From Roseiflexus sp. (GTDB lineage Bacteria; Chloroflexota; Chloroflexia; Chloroflexales; Roseiflexaceae), in contig JANXAL010000022.1 of NCBI GenBank assembly GCA_025062325.1, positions 1 to 64,000 of the forward strand: a stretch of DNA of 64,000 bases, given 5' to 3'. The notes beneath the pieces were generated by a model. It ran no database searches, had not been told where the DNA came from, and saw only the letters and a program-made list of their open reading frames with translations. How positions within the stretch are numbered: position 1 is the stretch's first letter; the number at the start of each line of letters is the position of its first letter. The translations under genes and the position numbers were made by a program. Shown one piece after another: positions 9,043 to 25,000 of the stretch.

Positions 9043-9249
9043 CTATCACTGATGGAGCATTTGTCGCAACGACTGGCCATTGCGTCAGCGCTGTAGCAGA
9101 CATGCAGACAGCGACCCAGTCAGAACACCTGCCGGATCGTCATCCTGAAACGCTTTGCGCCTGTGCGCCTTTGCACCAGTCTTCGCAAAAAATGCTGCAG
9201 TTCACACACACGCGCGAGGGGGCACAAGGTACAAGGACCGTGGAAGAGC

Positions 9250-10062
9250 ATGCCTCATGCATTGCTCCATACTGCTGAGCGCCTGCGTTACGACGAAACG
9301 CATGGACATATAACCTGGACGCCGCCTGTTGGTGAGACGCGCGTCATTGCTGGCATCCAGGATGCACTCGAAGCCATCGCCGGGCTAGAGCGCGGGTTCA
9401 ATGCGGACGTCGTCGGGCTGGGGCTGCATGCCCTGATCCTGACGCTGCGTGCGCGTCGGAGCTATCCGTCGGATGTCGCGCGCGGCGCTATGATTCAGGC
9501 GGCTGAAACGTTGCGCGACGCCATCCATCCGCAGTACGGGCCGATCCTGGATCAGGCGCTTGCTATTGCCGACAGCGCCCTGCTGACCGGCAACGATGCT
9601 ATAGAGGCGCTGACTGCTTTCACGAACGATGCCATTGCACGCCTCGATCGCGCCGCAGAACGATGCGGACGACGCGCTGCGGCGCTGCTTGATGAGAATG
9701 ACTTCCTGCAGATCATTGGCGCTGGCGCAGCGCTGCGCTGGATGCTGCAGACTGCCATCGATCAAGGAATAGTGCTGCGCATCGCTGACACAGACCGACG
9801 GGACGAAGCGACCGTTTGCGTCGTTGCAGGCGCATACGCTCTTCTGAATGGCGACATAGCAGGCGTGCATCCCGCAGAAGTCGCGATCGTTGCTGCCGTG
9901 CGCCAGAGAGGCGCGCCGGTCTATGCCCTGGCGCCCGACGGGCCAACCGCTGCAGCATCGCCAGGCGCGCGCATTCCGGCGCAGTGTATCAACGCAATTG
10001 TCACTGACCGCGGCATCTACCGACCTGAACGGATTGCCGCATATCATCATCTCTCCCCATAA
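9250..10062 (+). CDS. Divergent eIF2B/MtnA-family protein
   Basis: A 270-residue protein that looks like a distant relative of the eIF2B/methylthioribose-1-phosphate isomerase (MtnA) fold. An N-terminal helical region (ALEAIAGLERGFNADVVGLG) precedes a Rossmann-like half with VCVVAGAYALLNGDIAG, recalling the family's NG-x-V/I phosphate-binding region, and GAPVYALAPDG. MtnA isomerises methylthioribose-1-phosphate in methionine salvage, and other members act on ribose-1,5-bisphosphate or as regulators. Key MtnA motifs are not clear here, so isomerase activity should not be assumed. The start at 9250 is chosen because a GGA-containing site is just upstream; an upstream frame extension looks random. 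It lies directly before the rpoB promoter. Confidence 0.7.
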   Translation: MPHALLHTAERLRYDETHGHITWTPPVGETRVIAGIQDALEAIAGLERGFNADVVGLGLHALILTLRARRSYPSDVARGAMIQAAETLRDAIHPQYGPILDQALAIADSALLTGNDAIEALTAFTNDAIARLDRAAERCGRRAAALLDENDFLQIIGAGAALRWMLQTAIDQGIVLRIADTDRRDEATVCVVAGAYALLNGDIAGVHPAEVAIVAAVRQRGAPVYALAPDGPTAAASPGARIPAQCINAIVTDRGIYRPERIAAYHHLSP

Positions 10063-10119
10063 GCGCGTATGCGAGCTGGCTTTTGCGTTCAAAATTCGCT
10101 TGCAACTGGTGCGATTTCC

Positions 10120-10148
10120 TTGACGCCGTATTGCTGGTGTGGTATCAT
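10120..10148 (+). promoter_or_regulatory. Sigma-70-type promoter for rpoBC
   Basis: TTGACG (10120-10125), a 17-bp spacer and TATCAT (10143-10148). Transcription should start near 10155, about 305 bases before the rpoB ATG. Confidence 0.8.
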
Positions 10149-10461
10149 TGTACTTCGCAATTTGCAAGCGCCGGAGCGGACGAAGGAGGAACTCACCGGC
10201 ATTCAATGCGTTGTTCAGACGCATCTCCAGACCAGACCCATCAGACGCACGAACACGACTTACGGTTTCTGCCAGTGAGGGAGATGGAGCCGTGAGTGTG
10301 TTTGTGTTTTTCGGTTTTTTACCGCCAGAACAACCTGTATCCGGCAATCAGATGCCAGTGACCGCTGATCGCTAGCGTTACGGCAGCGGTATGACTATCG
10401 TTGCCCGAGCCCGACACGACGACGGTCTCCCTGGCAACTGACAAGCAAGAGCGAGGTGCCA
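10149..10461 (+). other. Long untranslated leader of rpoB
   Basis: About 300 bases with no convincing gene lie between the promoter and rpoB. A GAAGGAGG-like site near 10183-10190 could start a short leader peptide, and a T-rich stretch with a weak CGGT/ACCG hairpin lies near 10300-10325. No rplJ or rplL gene is present upstream, unlike in many bacteria. Confidence 0.5.
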
Positions 10462-14151
<3,690 letters not shown>

Positions 14152-14168
14152 AGCGCCTGTCTGCCACG

Positions 14169-14200
14169 CCCTCTCGCAGGCTTTCTTGCCTGCGAGAGGG
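14169..14200 (+). promoter_or_regulatory. Perfect 12-bp hairpin between rpoB and rpoC
   Basis: Arms CCCTCTCGCAGG (14169-14180) and CCTGCGAGAGGG (14189-14200) enclose an 8-nt loop. No T-run follows, so full termination is unlikely; an RNase site, pause or attenuator is more plausible. Confidence 0.7.
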
Positions 14201-14236
14201 ATATGTGTGCTCTGACAGTACGATGTGGAGAAGCCA

Positions 14237-18778
<4,542 letters not shown>

Positions 18779-18792
18779 GGGCGACCCGCTTC

Positions 18793-18993
18793 TCAAGCGT
18801 AGGCTTTTTAGTGTGCGAAGCGGGTTTGCCGTATCCCGACGCCCTTGTTCCCCTCGCCCCTCCCGGCCCCCTTCTCCTACCCCTCTTCGCCCCCGCATGT
18901 GGGGGGGTGGGGGGAGAAGGGGGAATTAAGGCATCCTGATGCCTGAAACAGACGATCAGCACGAGAAATGGCCAGACAGATCTGCACCTGTGA
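18793..18993 (+). repeat. Dispersed GC-rich hairpin repeat, family A, copy 1
   Basis: Starts 15 bp after the rpoC stop. It has the family order: GTAGGCTTTTTAGTGTGCG, a C-rich tract, an inverted G-rich tract, GGCATCCTGATGCCTGAAAC, and an end near ACCTGTGAG. Similar copies lie at 26661, 29077, 33724 and 43748. Confidence 0.85.
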
Positions 18994-19019
18994 GGGCGAC
19001 CCACCGGGTCGCCCTCACA
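18989..19019. terminator. Perfect 14-bp hairpin, likely bidirectional terminator
   Basis: Arms TGTGAGGGCGACCC and GGGTCGCCCTCACA enclose a 3-nt loop. It lies between the convergent rpoC and the gene at 19015, whose stop codon is inside the right arm. Confidence 0.75.
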
Positions 19020-19560
19020 AGGTAATGCCTATCCGCGCTAGCACAGCAGTTGCCGCTCCATCGACCCGCATGAGCGCTAATCGCCGCTGCAGATAGGCGT
19101 AGTCGAGCGCCTGACGGCGCGCAATGGCTGTAGCATCGGCAATATCGTGCTTCCCTTCCTCCGGACCGCGCGCCAGCAGCGCTTTGTGCAACGCCACATC
19201 TTCTGGCGACAGCACTGGAACGAGCGATCCGAGCAGTGGAAGACGCCGCACACGACTGCGCATCTCAGCATCGAGCGTGAAGGGATAGATCGCCTGACCG
19301 CGCCGGATGGTCAGGTCATCAAAAATCTTGATGCCACGCCAAAGGATGCGCTGACCGTCGAACTGCACCACTTTCTGCTGCTGATTGAGCAAACGTACAA
19401 TCTCTAACAACTTGCCCGGCTCAACGAGGATGTCGATATCCTGAATTGGGCGACGATTGCCGTAGAGATGCGCTGCAGCGCCAGCGCAGACCGCCCACGC
19501 GAGATGATGTGCATCGAGGGTGCGCTGCACAACGCTGAGGTTGCCTGCGATGAGAGACAT
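19015..19560 (-). CDS. Nucleotidyltransferase-fold protein (AbiEii/DUF6036-like)
   Basis: A 181-residue protein with the opening of a polymerase-beta-type nucleotidyltransferase fold: CAGAAAHLYG at 26-35, then PIQDIDILV with Asp41 and Asp43 as the metal-binding pair. Related proteins include AbiEii-type toxins and many uncharacterised nucleotidyltransferases that recognise small molecules or RNA. No partner antitoxin or HTH gene is adjacent, so a toxin role is not supported. The middle (residues 60-110) is beta-rich and the C-terminal 60 residues are helical. The stop codon lies within the terminator shared with rpoC. It is the last gene of a minus-strand group with the GNAT and sirtuin genes, but a gap of about 100 bp separates it from them. 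Confidence 0.75.
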   Translation of the reverse strand: MSLIAGNLSVVQRTLDAHHLAWAVCAGAAAHLYGNRRPIQDIDILVEPGKLLEIVRLLNQQQKVVQFDGQRILWRGIKIFDDLTIRRGQAIYPFTLDAEMRSRVRRLPLLGSLVPVLSPEDVALHKALLARGPEEGKHDIADATAIARRQALDYAYLQRRLALMRVDGAATAVLARIGITL

Positions 19561-19659
19561 GAACGCTACCTGATGAACATCGTGTAATCATGCTAGCCAG
19601 TCTTATGATAGTGGAACGACGGCGTTCGTGACAAGAGACCTGATGGTCCTACCTGCATA

Positions 19660-20277
19660 TCACCCATAGAGGCCAATGAGCGTGCGACGCCTGATCCATT
19701 CCTCGCGGTAGAGGCGCATTTCGAAGAACTCAACCTTCAGGCCGCGCGAGTCGTCGCGAAAATGGCGGCGCAATGGCGCGTAGGCCGGTTGATCGAGGAT
19801 ACGCCGATCAAATAGTGCGCCCGCAGTGCGCCAGTCGCTGCTGACATACTGAAAGCCAAGGCGGGTATAGCAGCGCACTGCACGAATATTTGGCGCTGCG
19901 ACATCGAGCACCATCAGGTGATACCTGAGCGTTCCAAAGTAGTAATCGAGAAACAGCGTGAGCGCTTCGGTACCCAACCCACGACCAACATAGGGCGCCG
20001 CAAACGTGACGCCGAGACGCGCCTGACCGCGCCGCTCGTCGATTTCACGGAGCGAGATGCGTCCGATCAGCGTACCGCTGCCATTCTCAACCGCCCAGCT
20101 TCGTCGAGAGACGCCATAGTCGCGCAATGCGTTCCACATTCCACTGCCGAATGACGATGGGCGAGGCAGATTCCATAGAGGATCGAACGGATCGTTATAT
20201 GGTGGCCACTCATCAGCCAGTTCATCATCGTGACTTTCCCATGGGCGAATAAGGACTCGCGGACCGCGCAACTCCAT
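19660..20277 (-). CDS. GNAT-family N-acetyltransferase (RimJ/RimL type)
   Basis: A 205-residue acetyltransferase. The GNAT core is seen as GTLIGRISLREID, then GVTFAAPYVGRGLGTEAL, the acetyl-CoA pyrophosphate-binding loop with GRGLGT, and PNIRAVRCYTRLGF, the conserved C-terminal motif. Such enzymes move an acetyl group from acetyl-CoA to an amine on proteins or small molecules; the substrate is unknown. The start at 20277 is preferred over an ATG at 20283 because an AGGAG site is 6 nt upstream of the former and touches the latter. It lies 21 bp after the first sirtuin gene in the same direction. A sirtuin beside an acetyltransferase suggests an acylation/deacylation pair, but that is inference. 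Confidence 0.88.
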   Translation of the reverse strand: MELRGPRVLIRPWESHDDELADEWPPYNDPFDPLWNLPRPSSFGSGMWNALRDYGVSRRSWAVENGSGTLIGRISLREIDERRGQARLGVTFAAPYVGRGLGTEALTLFLDYYFGTLRYHLMVLDVAAPNIRAVRCYTRLGFQYVSSDWRTAGALFDRRILDQPAYAPLRRHFRDDSRGLKVEFFEMRLYREEWIRRRTLIGLYG

Positions 20278-20298
20278 GACCATCTCCTGCTGACAGGC

Positions 20299-21078
20299 TC
20301 AGATCGCATCAACCTGCAACTCGTCTAGACCACCGACATTGCCGACGATCAACTGCACGAGTTCCGGCATAACCATGCCCGGGGTCGTATTGACGACGTA
20401 ATCTGCCATCAGGGTATAGACCGACTCATCGGGCGCGATAGTCATGACGAATGCGCCATGGCGACGCGCCACGAATGGGAACGACGCAACCGGTTCGATA
20501 GCGCCAACCGTGCCGACACAGAGGAAGACATCGCATTGTTCAACGACCTGCCGCGCACGGCGCAGCTCGTGGTGCGGCAATCCCTCGCCAAGCATAACGA
20601 CATCCGGTCGCAGCAGGCTGCCGCACTGCGCACAGCGCGGCGGGATTTCGCCATCATCGTCCCAGGCGAATGCAAGATGACCCGATTCGTAGCAGCGACA
20701 GCGGCGCAGGCTGCCGTTCAATTCAATGAGATCGCGTGAACCGGCCCGCCAGTGCAGCCCATCAATCGACTGCGTGATCAGGGTAAACTCTGGATAATAC
20801 TGTTCCAGATCAACGAGTGCATAGTGCGAGGCGCTGGGTTGCGCGCGCTCTGCCAGCGCACGCCGATAGGCATACCACTCCCACACCAACCGCGGGTTGC
20901 GCACGAATGCCTGCGGTGTCGCCAGTTCACTGACATCGTACTGCGCCCAGTGACCAGTATGCGCTTCACGAAACGACGGAATCCCGCTTTCCGCTGCCAC
21001 GCCGCCGCCGGTCAGCGCCACCACGCGCCGGGCTTGCAAGAGACGACGGATCACATCGTCAGGCAGTGTCAGAGGCAT
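20299..21078 (-). CDS. Sirtuin-like protein with degenerate active site
   Basis: A 259-residue Sir2-fold protein next to a canonical paralogue at 21128-21874. Normal sirtuins have GAG-x-S for NAD binding, TQN-x-D, and a catalytic His in the HG motif. Here these read TGGGVAAES (23-31), TQSID (102-106) and LNG, so catalytic His becomes Asn121 and the conserved Asn becomes Ser104. Cys-x-x-Cys (RCAQC) is kept, as is Tyr69-x-x-Arg72, typical of class III deacylases. NAD-dependent deacylation is therefore unlikely; a binding or regulatory role is plausible. The start at 21078 has GGAG 6 nt upstream. The AAC codon for Asn121 is seen directly in the sequence. Confidence 0.9.
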   Translation of the reverse strand: MPLTLPDDVIRRLLQARRVVALTGGGVAAESGIPSFREAHTGHWAQYDVSELATPQAFVRNPRLVWEWYAYRRALAERAQPSASHYALVDLEQYYPEFTLITQSIDGLHWRAGSRDLIELNGSLRRCRCYESGHLAFAWDDDGEIPPRCAQCGSLLRPDVVMLGEGLPHHELRRARQVVEQCDVFLCVGTVGAIEPVASFPFVARRHGAFVMTIAPDESVYTLMADYVVNTTPGMVMPELVQLIVGNVGGLDELQVDAI

Positions 21079-21127
21079 TGACATCTCCTTCTTGACCCAC
21101 CAGGGCAAAGAGCGTGGTCACGACTCA

Positions 21128-21874
21128 TCATGACGGCGCAGAACCGAAGGCAGCCATCATCAGTGCCGGAAGCAGTTGTCCTGACGGCGCATAGAGATGC
21201 AGATCCAGCAGACCTTCCAGCGCACCAGGAGCGATGTTGATCTCAACCGTATATGCGCCAGCAGACCGCGCAATCAAAGGGAGATCGGCAGCAGGACGCA
21301 CGACTCCCGATGTACCGATACAGAGGAAAAGTTCACACCGTTCAGCGGCCGCCACGGCGGTGCGCCAGGCTTGCGGCGGCAGCAGTTCGCCAAACCAGAC
21401 CACATCAGGTCGCACCAACCCACCGCACCGCGGACACTGCGGCGGCGCATCCTGAGGCGCAGTCGTCAATTCAACAGGCTCATCATCGTTAAAACAGCGA
21501 TAGCGGAATAGGTTGCCATGCAATTCTACCACGTTTTGACTTCCAGCGCGGTGGTGCAGACCATCGACGTTCTGGGTGATGAGCGTAAAATCTGCGACCC
21601 GGCGTTCCAGATCGGCGAGCGCTCTATGCCCCGGGTTAGGTGCTGCGGCCTCGACCAGTGCGCGGCGATAGGCATACCACTGCCACACGAGCGTTGGGTT
21701 GGTGCGGAATGCCTTGGGGGACGCCAGTTCTTCCGGATCATAGCGCGCCCACAAGCCGGTTTGCGCATCGCGGAAGGTTGGCACGCCGCTCTCAGCAGAA
21801 ACGCCAGCCCCCGTCAGAACTGCGACTCGTTGCGCAGTGCGTAAACGTTCGATGAGCGTATCGGGGATTTTCAT
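21128..21874 (-). CDS. NAD-dependent protein deacylase (sirtuin, class III-like)
   Basis: A 248-residue sirtuin with all catalytic motifs: TGAGVSAESG (21-30), TQNVD (100-104) and the catalytic His119 in ELHG. A C-terminal zinc pair reads CPRC. Tyr67-x-x-Arg70 (YAYR) matches the acidic-acyl pocket of E. coli CobB and SIRT5, which remove succinyl and malonyl groups from lysine. Sirtuins use NAD and release nicotinamide and acyl-ADP-ribose. It lies 49 bp upstream of the degenerate copy in the same direction, most simply a tandem duplication. In a cell that builds malonyl-CoA and succinyl-CoA for carbon fixation, a deacylase for these groups would be useful, but this is inference. Confidence 0.93.
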   Translation of the reverse strand: MKIPDTLIERLRTAQRVAVLTGAGVSAESGVPTFRDAQTGLWARYDPEELASPKAFRTNPTLVWQWYAYRRALVEAAAPNPGHRALADLERRVADFTLITQNVDGLHHRAGSQNVVELHGNLFRYRCFNDDEPVELTTAPQDAPPQCPRCGGLVRPDVVWFGELLPPQAWRTAVAAAERCELFLCIGTSGVVRPAADLPLIARSAGAYTVEINIAPGALEGLLDLHLYAPSGQLLPALMMAAFGSAPS

Positions 21875-21906
21875 ACGGCAATTTGCAGACTATCGTGCGC
21901 GATCAA

Positions 21907-23310
21907 TTACGGCTCTCCTTCGGATCGCACATACAATTGCGAGACCCAACCTTCGATCTGTCGCCCGTTGATTTCGCCGCGCACCCGTACCCAGGGAACG
22001 CCATCGACGATGCGCGGACCTTCGAGCTTCCGCACACGGGTTCCATTCGGCAGCAACGCGATCACACGGGTGTTCAGTCCCGGCGCGTCGCGGAGGTTCA
22101 AACCCTCGACATCACCAATGGTCACCGTCAGCACTTCGCCCGAACCGCCCGACACCCCGGTTAACCAGTCGGGTAAAGGAACATTCTCCGGTAACGGTAG
22201 CTGCAGACGCGGCAGGGAAATGTTCATTAACCCTTCGAGTACTAGACTCGTAAGGACATACGCTCCTAAACCTACCAGCATGAAGAGCGCTACCATAGCG
22301 ATAAGCGCTGCCAACGAACGCTGGCGTGTTCCGCGCATGACGCTCTGGTGATCGGCAGTCGTCGTTGGGCCAGATGACGGTGTCGCAGTGACTGGCTGTG
22401 GGTTAGGAGACGCCGCTTCCAGACGATTGATTGACGGCAACGATGTCTGGTGTCCTTGACTACTCGCAGCGGATGCACGCGGCGTCAGACGATCCGTGGC
22501 GGAATTGATAGCATGGCGCATGTCATCAAGCGCCTGGCGCAGCGACAAGGCATCAGGAAAACGGTGTGACGGATCGGGCGCTGTGGCGCACGCGATCACA
22601 CGCCCCAGCGACGGCAGGTAGATATGCGGGCGCACGCTGGTGAGGATGGGAAGAGCAGCATTTCGATGCGCCCGGAGTAGAGCATGCAGATCATCACCCT
22701 CAACTGCTCTGCACCCGGTCAGCATTTCGATCAACAACACGCCCAGCGAGTACACGACGCTTGCAGCGCCAGGAGGATGACCGGCGCTACGTTCTGGAGC
22801 ACGGTACCAAGCGATATCGGCGCCAAACTCCGCCGGCGTCATGCTCCAGTTTTCGACCAGTTTGACGCGTCCTTCGTCCACCACCATGATATGCGCGCTA
22901 CTGATTGGCGGATGTAGCGCCCCAGCCGCCTGACACGCCGCAACGGCGCCAACGATCTGGCGAAAGAACAGCAACGCCACTTCGACCGTCAGAGGTCCCA
23001 CGTCGCGCAGCGTCTTGCCCGACACGTATTCCGTCACCATGAACGGACGACCGGCAACTTCACCACTGTCATAGACATGCAACAGCGACGGATGCAGGCG
23101 ACGCGCGCCAGACTGCGCCTCGGCGACGAAACGGCTGCGCAGCGCTTCCTGAGAGACCAGCTCTTCACGGAACAGCGCCACCAGCATCGGGCGTTGCAGC
23201 CGCTCGTCGTATGCCCGGTAGATGACAGCGAGACGTGTCGCACCCAGCCGCTCTTCGATCCGGTAGCGGTCGTGCAGCAGAGGTGCGGCAGGCGCAGGAG
23301 ACTGAGCCAT
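21907..23310 (-). CDS. Membrane-anchored pseudokinase with extracytoplasmic SH3b domain
   Basis: A 467-residue protein. Residues 16-265 have the protein-kinase fold, including the RAPE segment (170-173), but the catalytic residues are lost: the ATP-binding Lys is Phe47, HRD is replaced by HPP (133-135) and DFG by ENW (153-155). A Ser/Thr/Pro linker leads to a single transmembrane helix (333-357) and an SH3b domain (393-462, VEGLNLRDAPGLNTRV and GWVSQLYV) that would sit outside the cytoplasm. PASTA/SH3b kinases sense wall fragments; here the kinase half can at best bind ligands or partners. The start at 23310 is chosen because the longer frame runs back over the opposite-strand zinc-transporter gene. 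It diverges from that operon. Confidence 0.9.
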   Translation of the reverse strand: MAQSPAPAAPLLHDRYRIEERLGATRLAVIYRAYDERLQRPMLVALFREELVSQEALRSRFVAEAQSGARRLHPSLLHVYDSGEVAGRPFMVTEYVSGKTLRDVGPLTVEVALLFFRQIVGAVAACQAAGALHPPISSAHIMVVDEGRVKLVENWSMTPAEFGADIAWYRAPERSAGHPPGAASVVYSLGVLLIEMLTGCRAVEGDDLHALLRAHRNAALPILTSVRPHIYLPSLGRVIACATAPDPSHRFPDALSLRQALDDMRHAINSATDRLTPRASAASSQGHQTSLPSINRLEAASPNPQPVTATPSSGPTTTADHQSVMRGTRQRSLAALIAMVALFMLVGLGAYVLTSLVLEGLMNISLPRLQLPLPENVPLPDWLTGVSGGSGEVLTVTIGDVEGLNLRDAPGLNTRVIALLPNGTRVRKLEGPRIVDGVPWVRVRGEINGRQIEGWVSQLYVRSEGEP

Positions 23311-23451
23311 AGCACTGTCGTGTGCGGATCGCGTATACGTGTGATTATAGCATCCAGCACGCGCCGTCGCAATGGCACAGTCACTGCAGGGTACAGTCAT
23401 GATTGACAGAAGCTGCAAAGAATACCATATATCAATAATCAGAAACCTCGT

Positions 23452-23480
23452 TTGTCCCAGGCTAAAGATTTTGATATAAT
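23452..23480 (+). promoter_or_regulatory. Promoter of the zinc/manganese transporter operon
   Basis: TTGTCC (23452-23457), a 17-bp spacer and a perfect TATAAT (23475-23480). The first gene starts at 23540. Confidence 0.75.
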
Positions 23481-23492
23481 AGACGCTATCAA
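23471..23492. promoter_or_regulatory. Inverted repeat overlapping the transporter -10 box, candidate metalloregulator operator
   Basis: TTGATA (23471-23476) and TATCAA (23487-23492) are perfectly inverted with a 10-bp spacer and cover the -10 box and start region. A Fur/Zur- or DtxR-family repressor is the natural candidate, but no regulator gene is adjacent. Confidence 0.5.
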
Positions 23493-23539
23493 TTACTGCT
23501 AGCCACAGGCATCTCATCTCCTTGCAGGAGGAGCTACGG

Positions 23540-25000
23540 ATGACCCATCGGATTCTTACTCTGGCGCTCACGGCAGTGCTCTTCCTGAGCGCCTGCGGCG
23601 ACATGCGGCCTGCGCCCGCCGGCGGCCCAACTCCATCGCCAGCAGCGCCTGTGCCAACCGCCGCGCCAGCGGCGCCGACGACTGCCCCAACCGCTTCACC
23701 GACGGCGCTGGCGCCAGCGATCAGGGTGCTGGCAACGCAGTCGTTCCTGGCAGACATTGCGCAGAATGTCGCAGGCGACCGGTTGACAGTCGAGGCGCTG
23801 ATTCCTCTTGGTGTTGATCCCCATATTTTCGAGCCAACACCCGCTGACGTGCGCAAGGTCGCTGACAGTGACGTGCTGATCGTCAATGGCGCCGGGTTTG
23901 AAGCGTTCCTCGAGCGACTGCTGGAGAACGCCAGCGGCGAGCGCCTGGTCATCGAAGCCTCGCAAGGGCTGACCAGCCGCACTGCACGTGAGGGCGAAAT
24001 CGCAGTGATGAGCCCTGAGGAACTGACCGATGTACTGTGTGTTGAGGCGGCAGACCTGTTCCTATCGGCGAAGGAGATCACCGCTGGCGCTGACCAGACA
24101 TCCGCTGTAGAACTCGTCGCGCACAAAGAGGAAGACCATGCCCATGATCACGATCACAGCGGCACGTTCTGGCAGGTGGCGTTGAACCGACAGGCAGATG
24201 GGACATATACCGGGTTCCTCAAGTGGAATGCTGAAGGTGGCGAAATCGCTGTCGCCGTGAGCGGCGGCGCACTCGCTATGACTAGCATCGAATCTGGTAA
24301 AGCAGTTGAGGCTGAAGAGACGCTGACGCTTGCCTGCTCCGGGCTGACGCGTGCGATGATTATGGATGTGGAGAAGGGGGAGTATCTCCTGGCACTGAGC
24401 GGGTTGCGCGAGCCAAAGGCGACGCTCATGATCACAATGCCCGGCGGTCACCATCACCACGACGAGGGCGATCCGCACTTCTGGCTTGACCCGACGAAGG
24501 TTGTCACATATGTCGCCAATATCCGCGACGGGCTGATGCGCGTCGATCCCGCTGGCGCTGAGGTGTATCGCACGAACGCTGAGCGGTACATCGCGCAGCT
24601 CAACGAACTGGATCGCTTTATTGCCGCGGAGGTCGCAAAGATCCCCGAAGCCAATCGTAAACTGGTCACGAACCACGAGAGCTTCGGCTATTTCGCCGAC
24701 CGCTACGGCTTCCGCATTATTGGCACAATTGTGCCAAGCGTCAGCACTGGCGCATCGCCGTCGGCGCAGCAACTGGCGCGACTGATCGAGCGCGTGCGCG
24801 AAGCCGCGGTGAAGGTGATTTTTCTGGAAACCGGCGCCAATCCGCAGCTTGCCGAACAACTGGCGCGCGAGACCGGGATCCGAGTGGTGTCCGATCTCTA
24901 CACACATTCGCTGTCTGATGCCAATGGACCCGCGCCGACATACCTCGATATGATGCGGTACAATGTTAAGCGAATTGTTGAGGCGTTGCAGCAGGGATGA
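23540..25000 (+). CDS. Zinc/manganese ABC transporter substrate-binding lipoprotein (ZnuA-like)
   Basis: A 486-residue cluster A-I (ZnuA/MntC) solute-binding protein. The signal peptide ends in the lipobox LSAC (Cys19), followed by a Pro/Thr/Ala-rich linker. The core keeps GVDPHIFEPTPADV (91-104), DPHFWLDP (311-318) and NHESFGYF with the metal-binding His/Asp/Glu. It delivers Zn or Mn to the permease. Unlike normal family members (about 300 residues), it has an inserted region at about 152-302: a His-rich HAHDHDH run, about 90 residues of beta-rich sequence, and a second His run (HHHH). The start at 23540 has AGGAGG upstream. It overlaps the ATPase gene by 4 bp (ATGA). Confidence 0.92.
   Translation: MTHRILTLALTAVLFLSACGDMRPAPAGGPTPSPAAPVPTAAPAAPTTAPTASPTALAPAIRVLATQSFLADIAQNVAGDRLTVEALIPLGVDPHIFEPTPADVRKVADSDVLIVNGAGFEAFLERLLENASGERLVIEASQGLTSRTAREGEIAVMSPEELTDVLCVEAADLFLSAKEITAGADQTSAVELVAHKEEDHAHDHDHSGTFWQVALNRQADGTYTGFLKWNAEGGEIAVAVSGGALAMTSIESGKAVEAEETLTLACSGLTRAMIMDVEKGEYLLALSGLREPKATLMITMPGGHHHHDEGDPHFWLDPTKVVTYVANIRDGLMRVDPAGAEVYRTNAERYIAQLNELDRFIAAEVAKIPEANRKLVTNHESFGYFADRYGFRIIGTIVPSVSTGASPSAQQLARLIERVREAAVKVIFLETGANPQLAEQLARETGIRVVSDLYTHSLSDANGPAPTYLDMMRYNVKRIVEALQQG

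Noticed and set aside
9043-9249. A short gene between the small membrane protein and the eIF2B-like gene
   Set aside because: The frames are short, unlike neighbouring proteins and lack ribosome sites. The stretch looks like spacer.
19015-19560. A toxin-antitoxin system around the nucleotidyltransferase-fold gene
   Set aside because: No antitoxin or HTH gene is adjacent; the GNAT gene about 100 bp away is not an obvious antitoxin.
23311-24126. N-terminal extension of the pseudokinase frame
   Set aside because: It would run back over the promoter and first third of the zinc-transporter gene on the other strand. The Ser/Ala/Ile-rich product is not like a real N-terminus.
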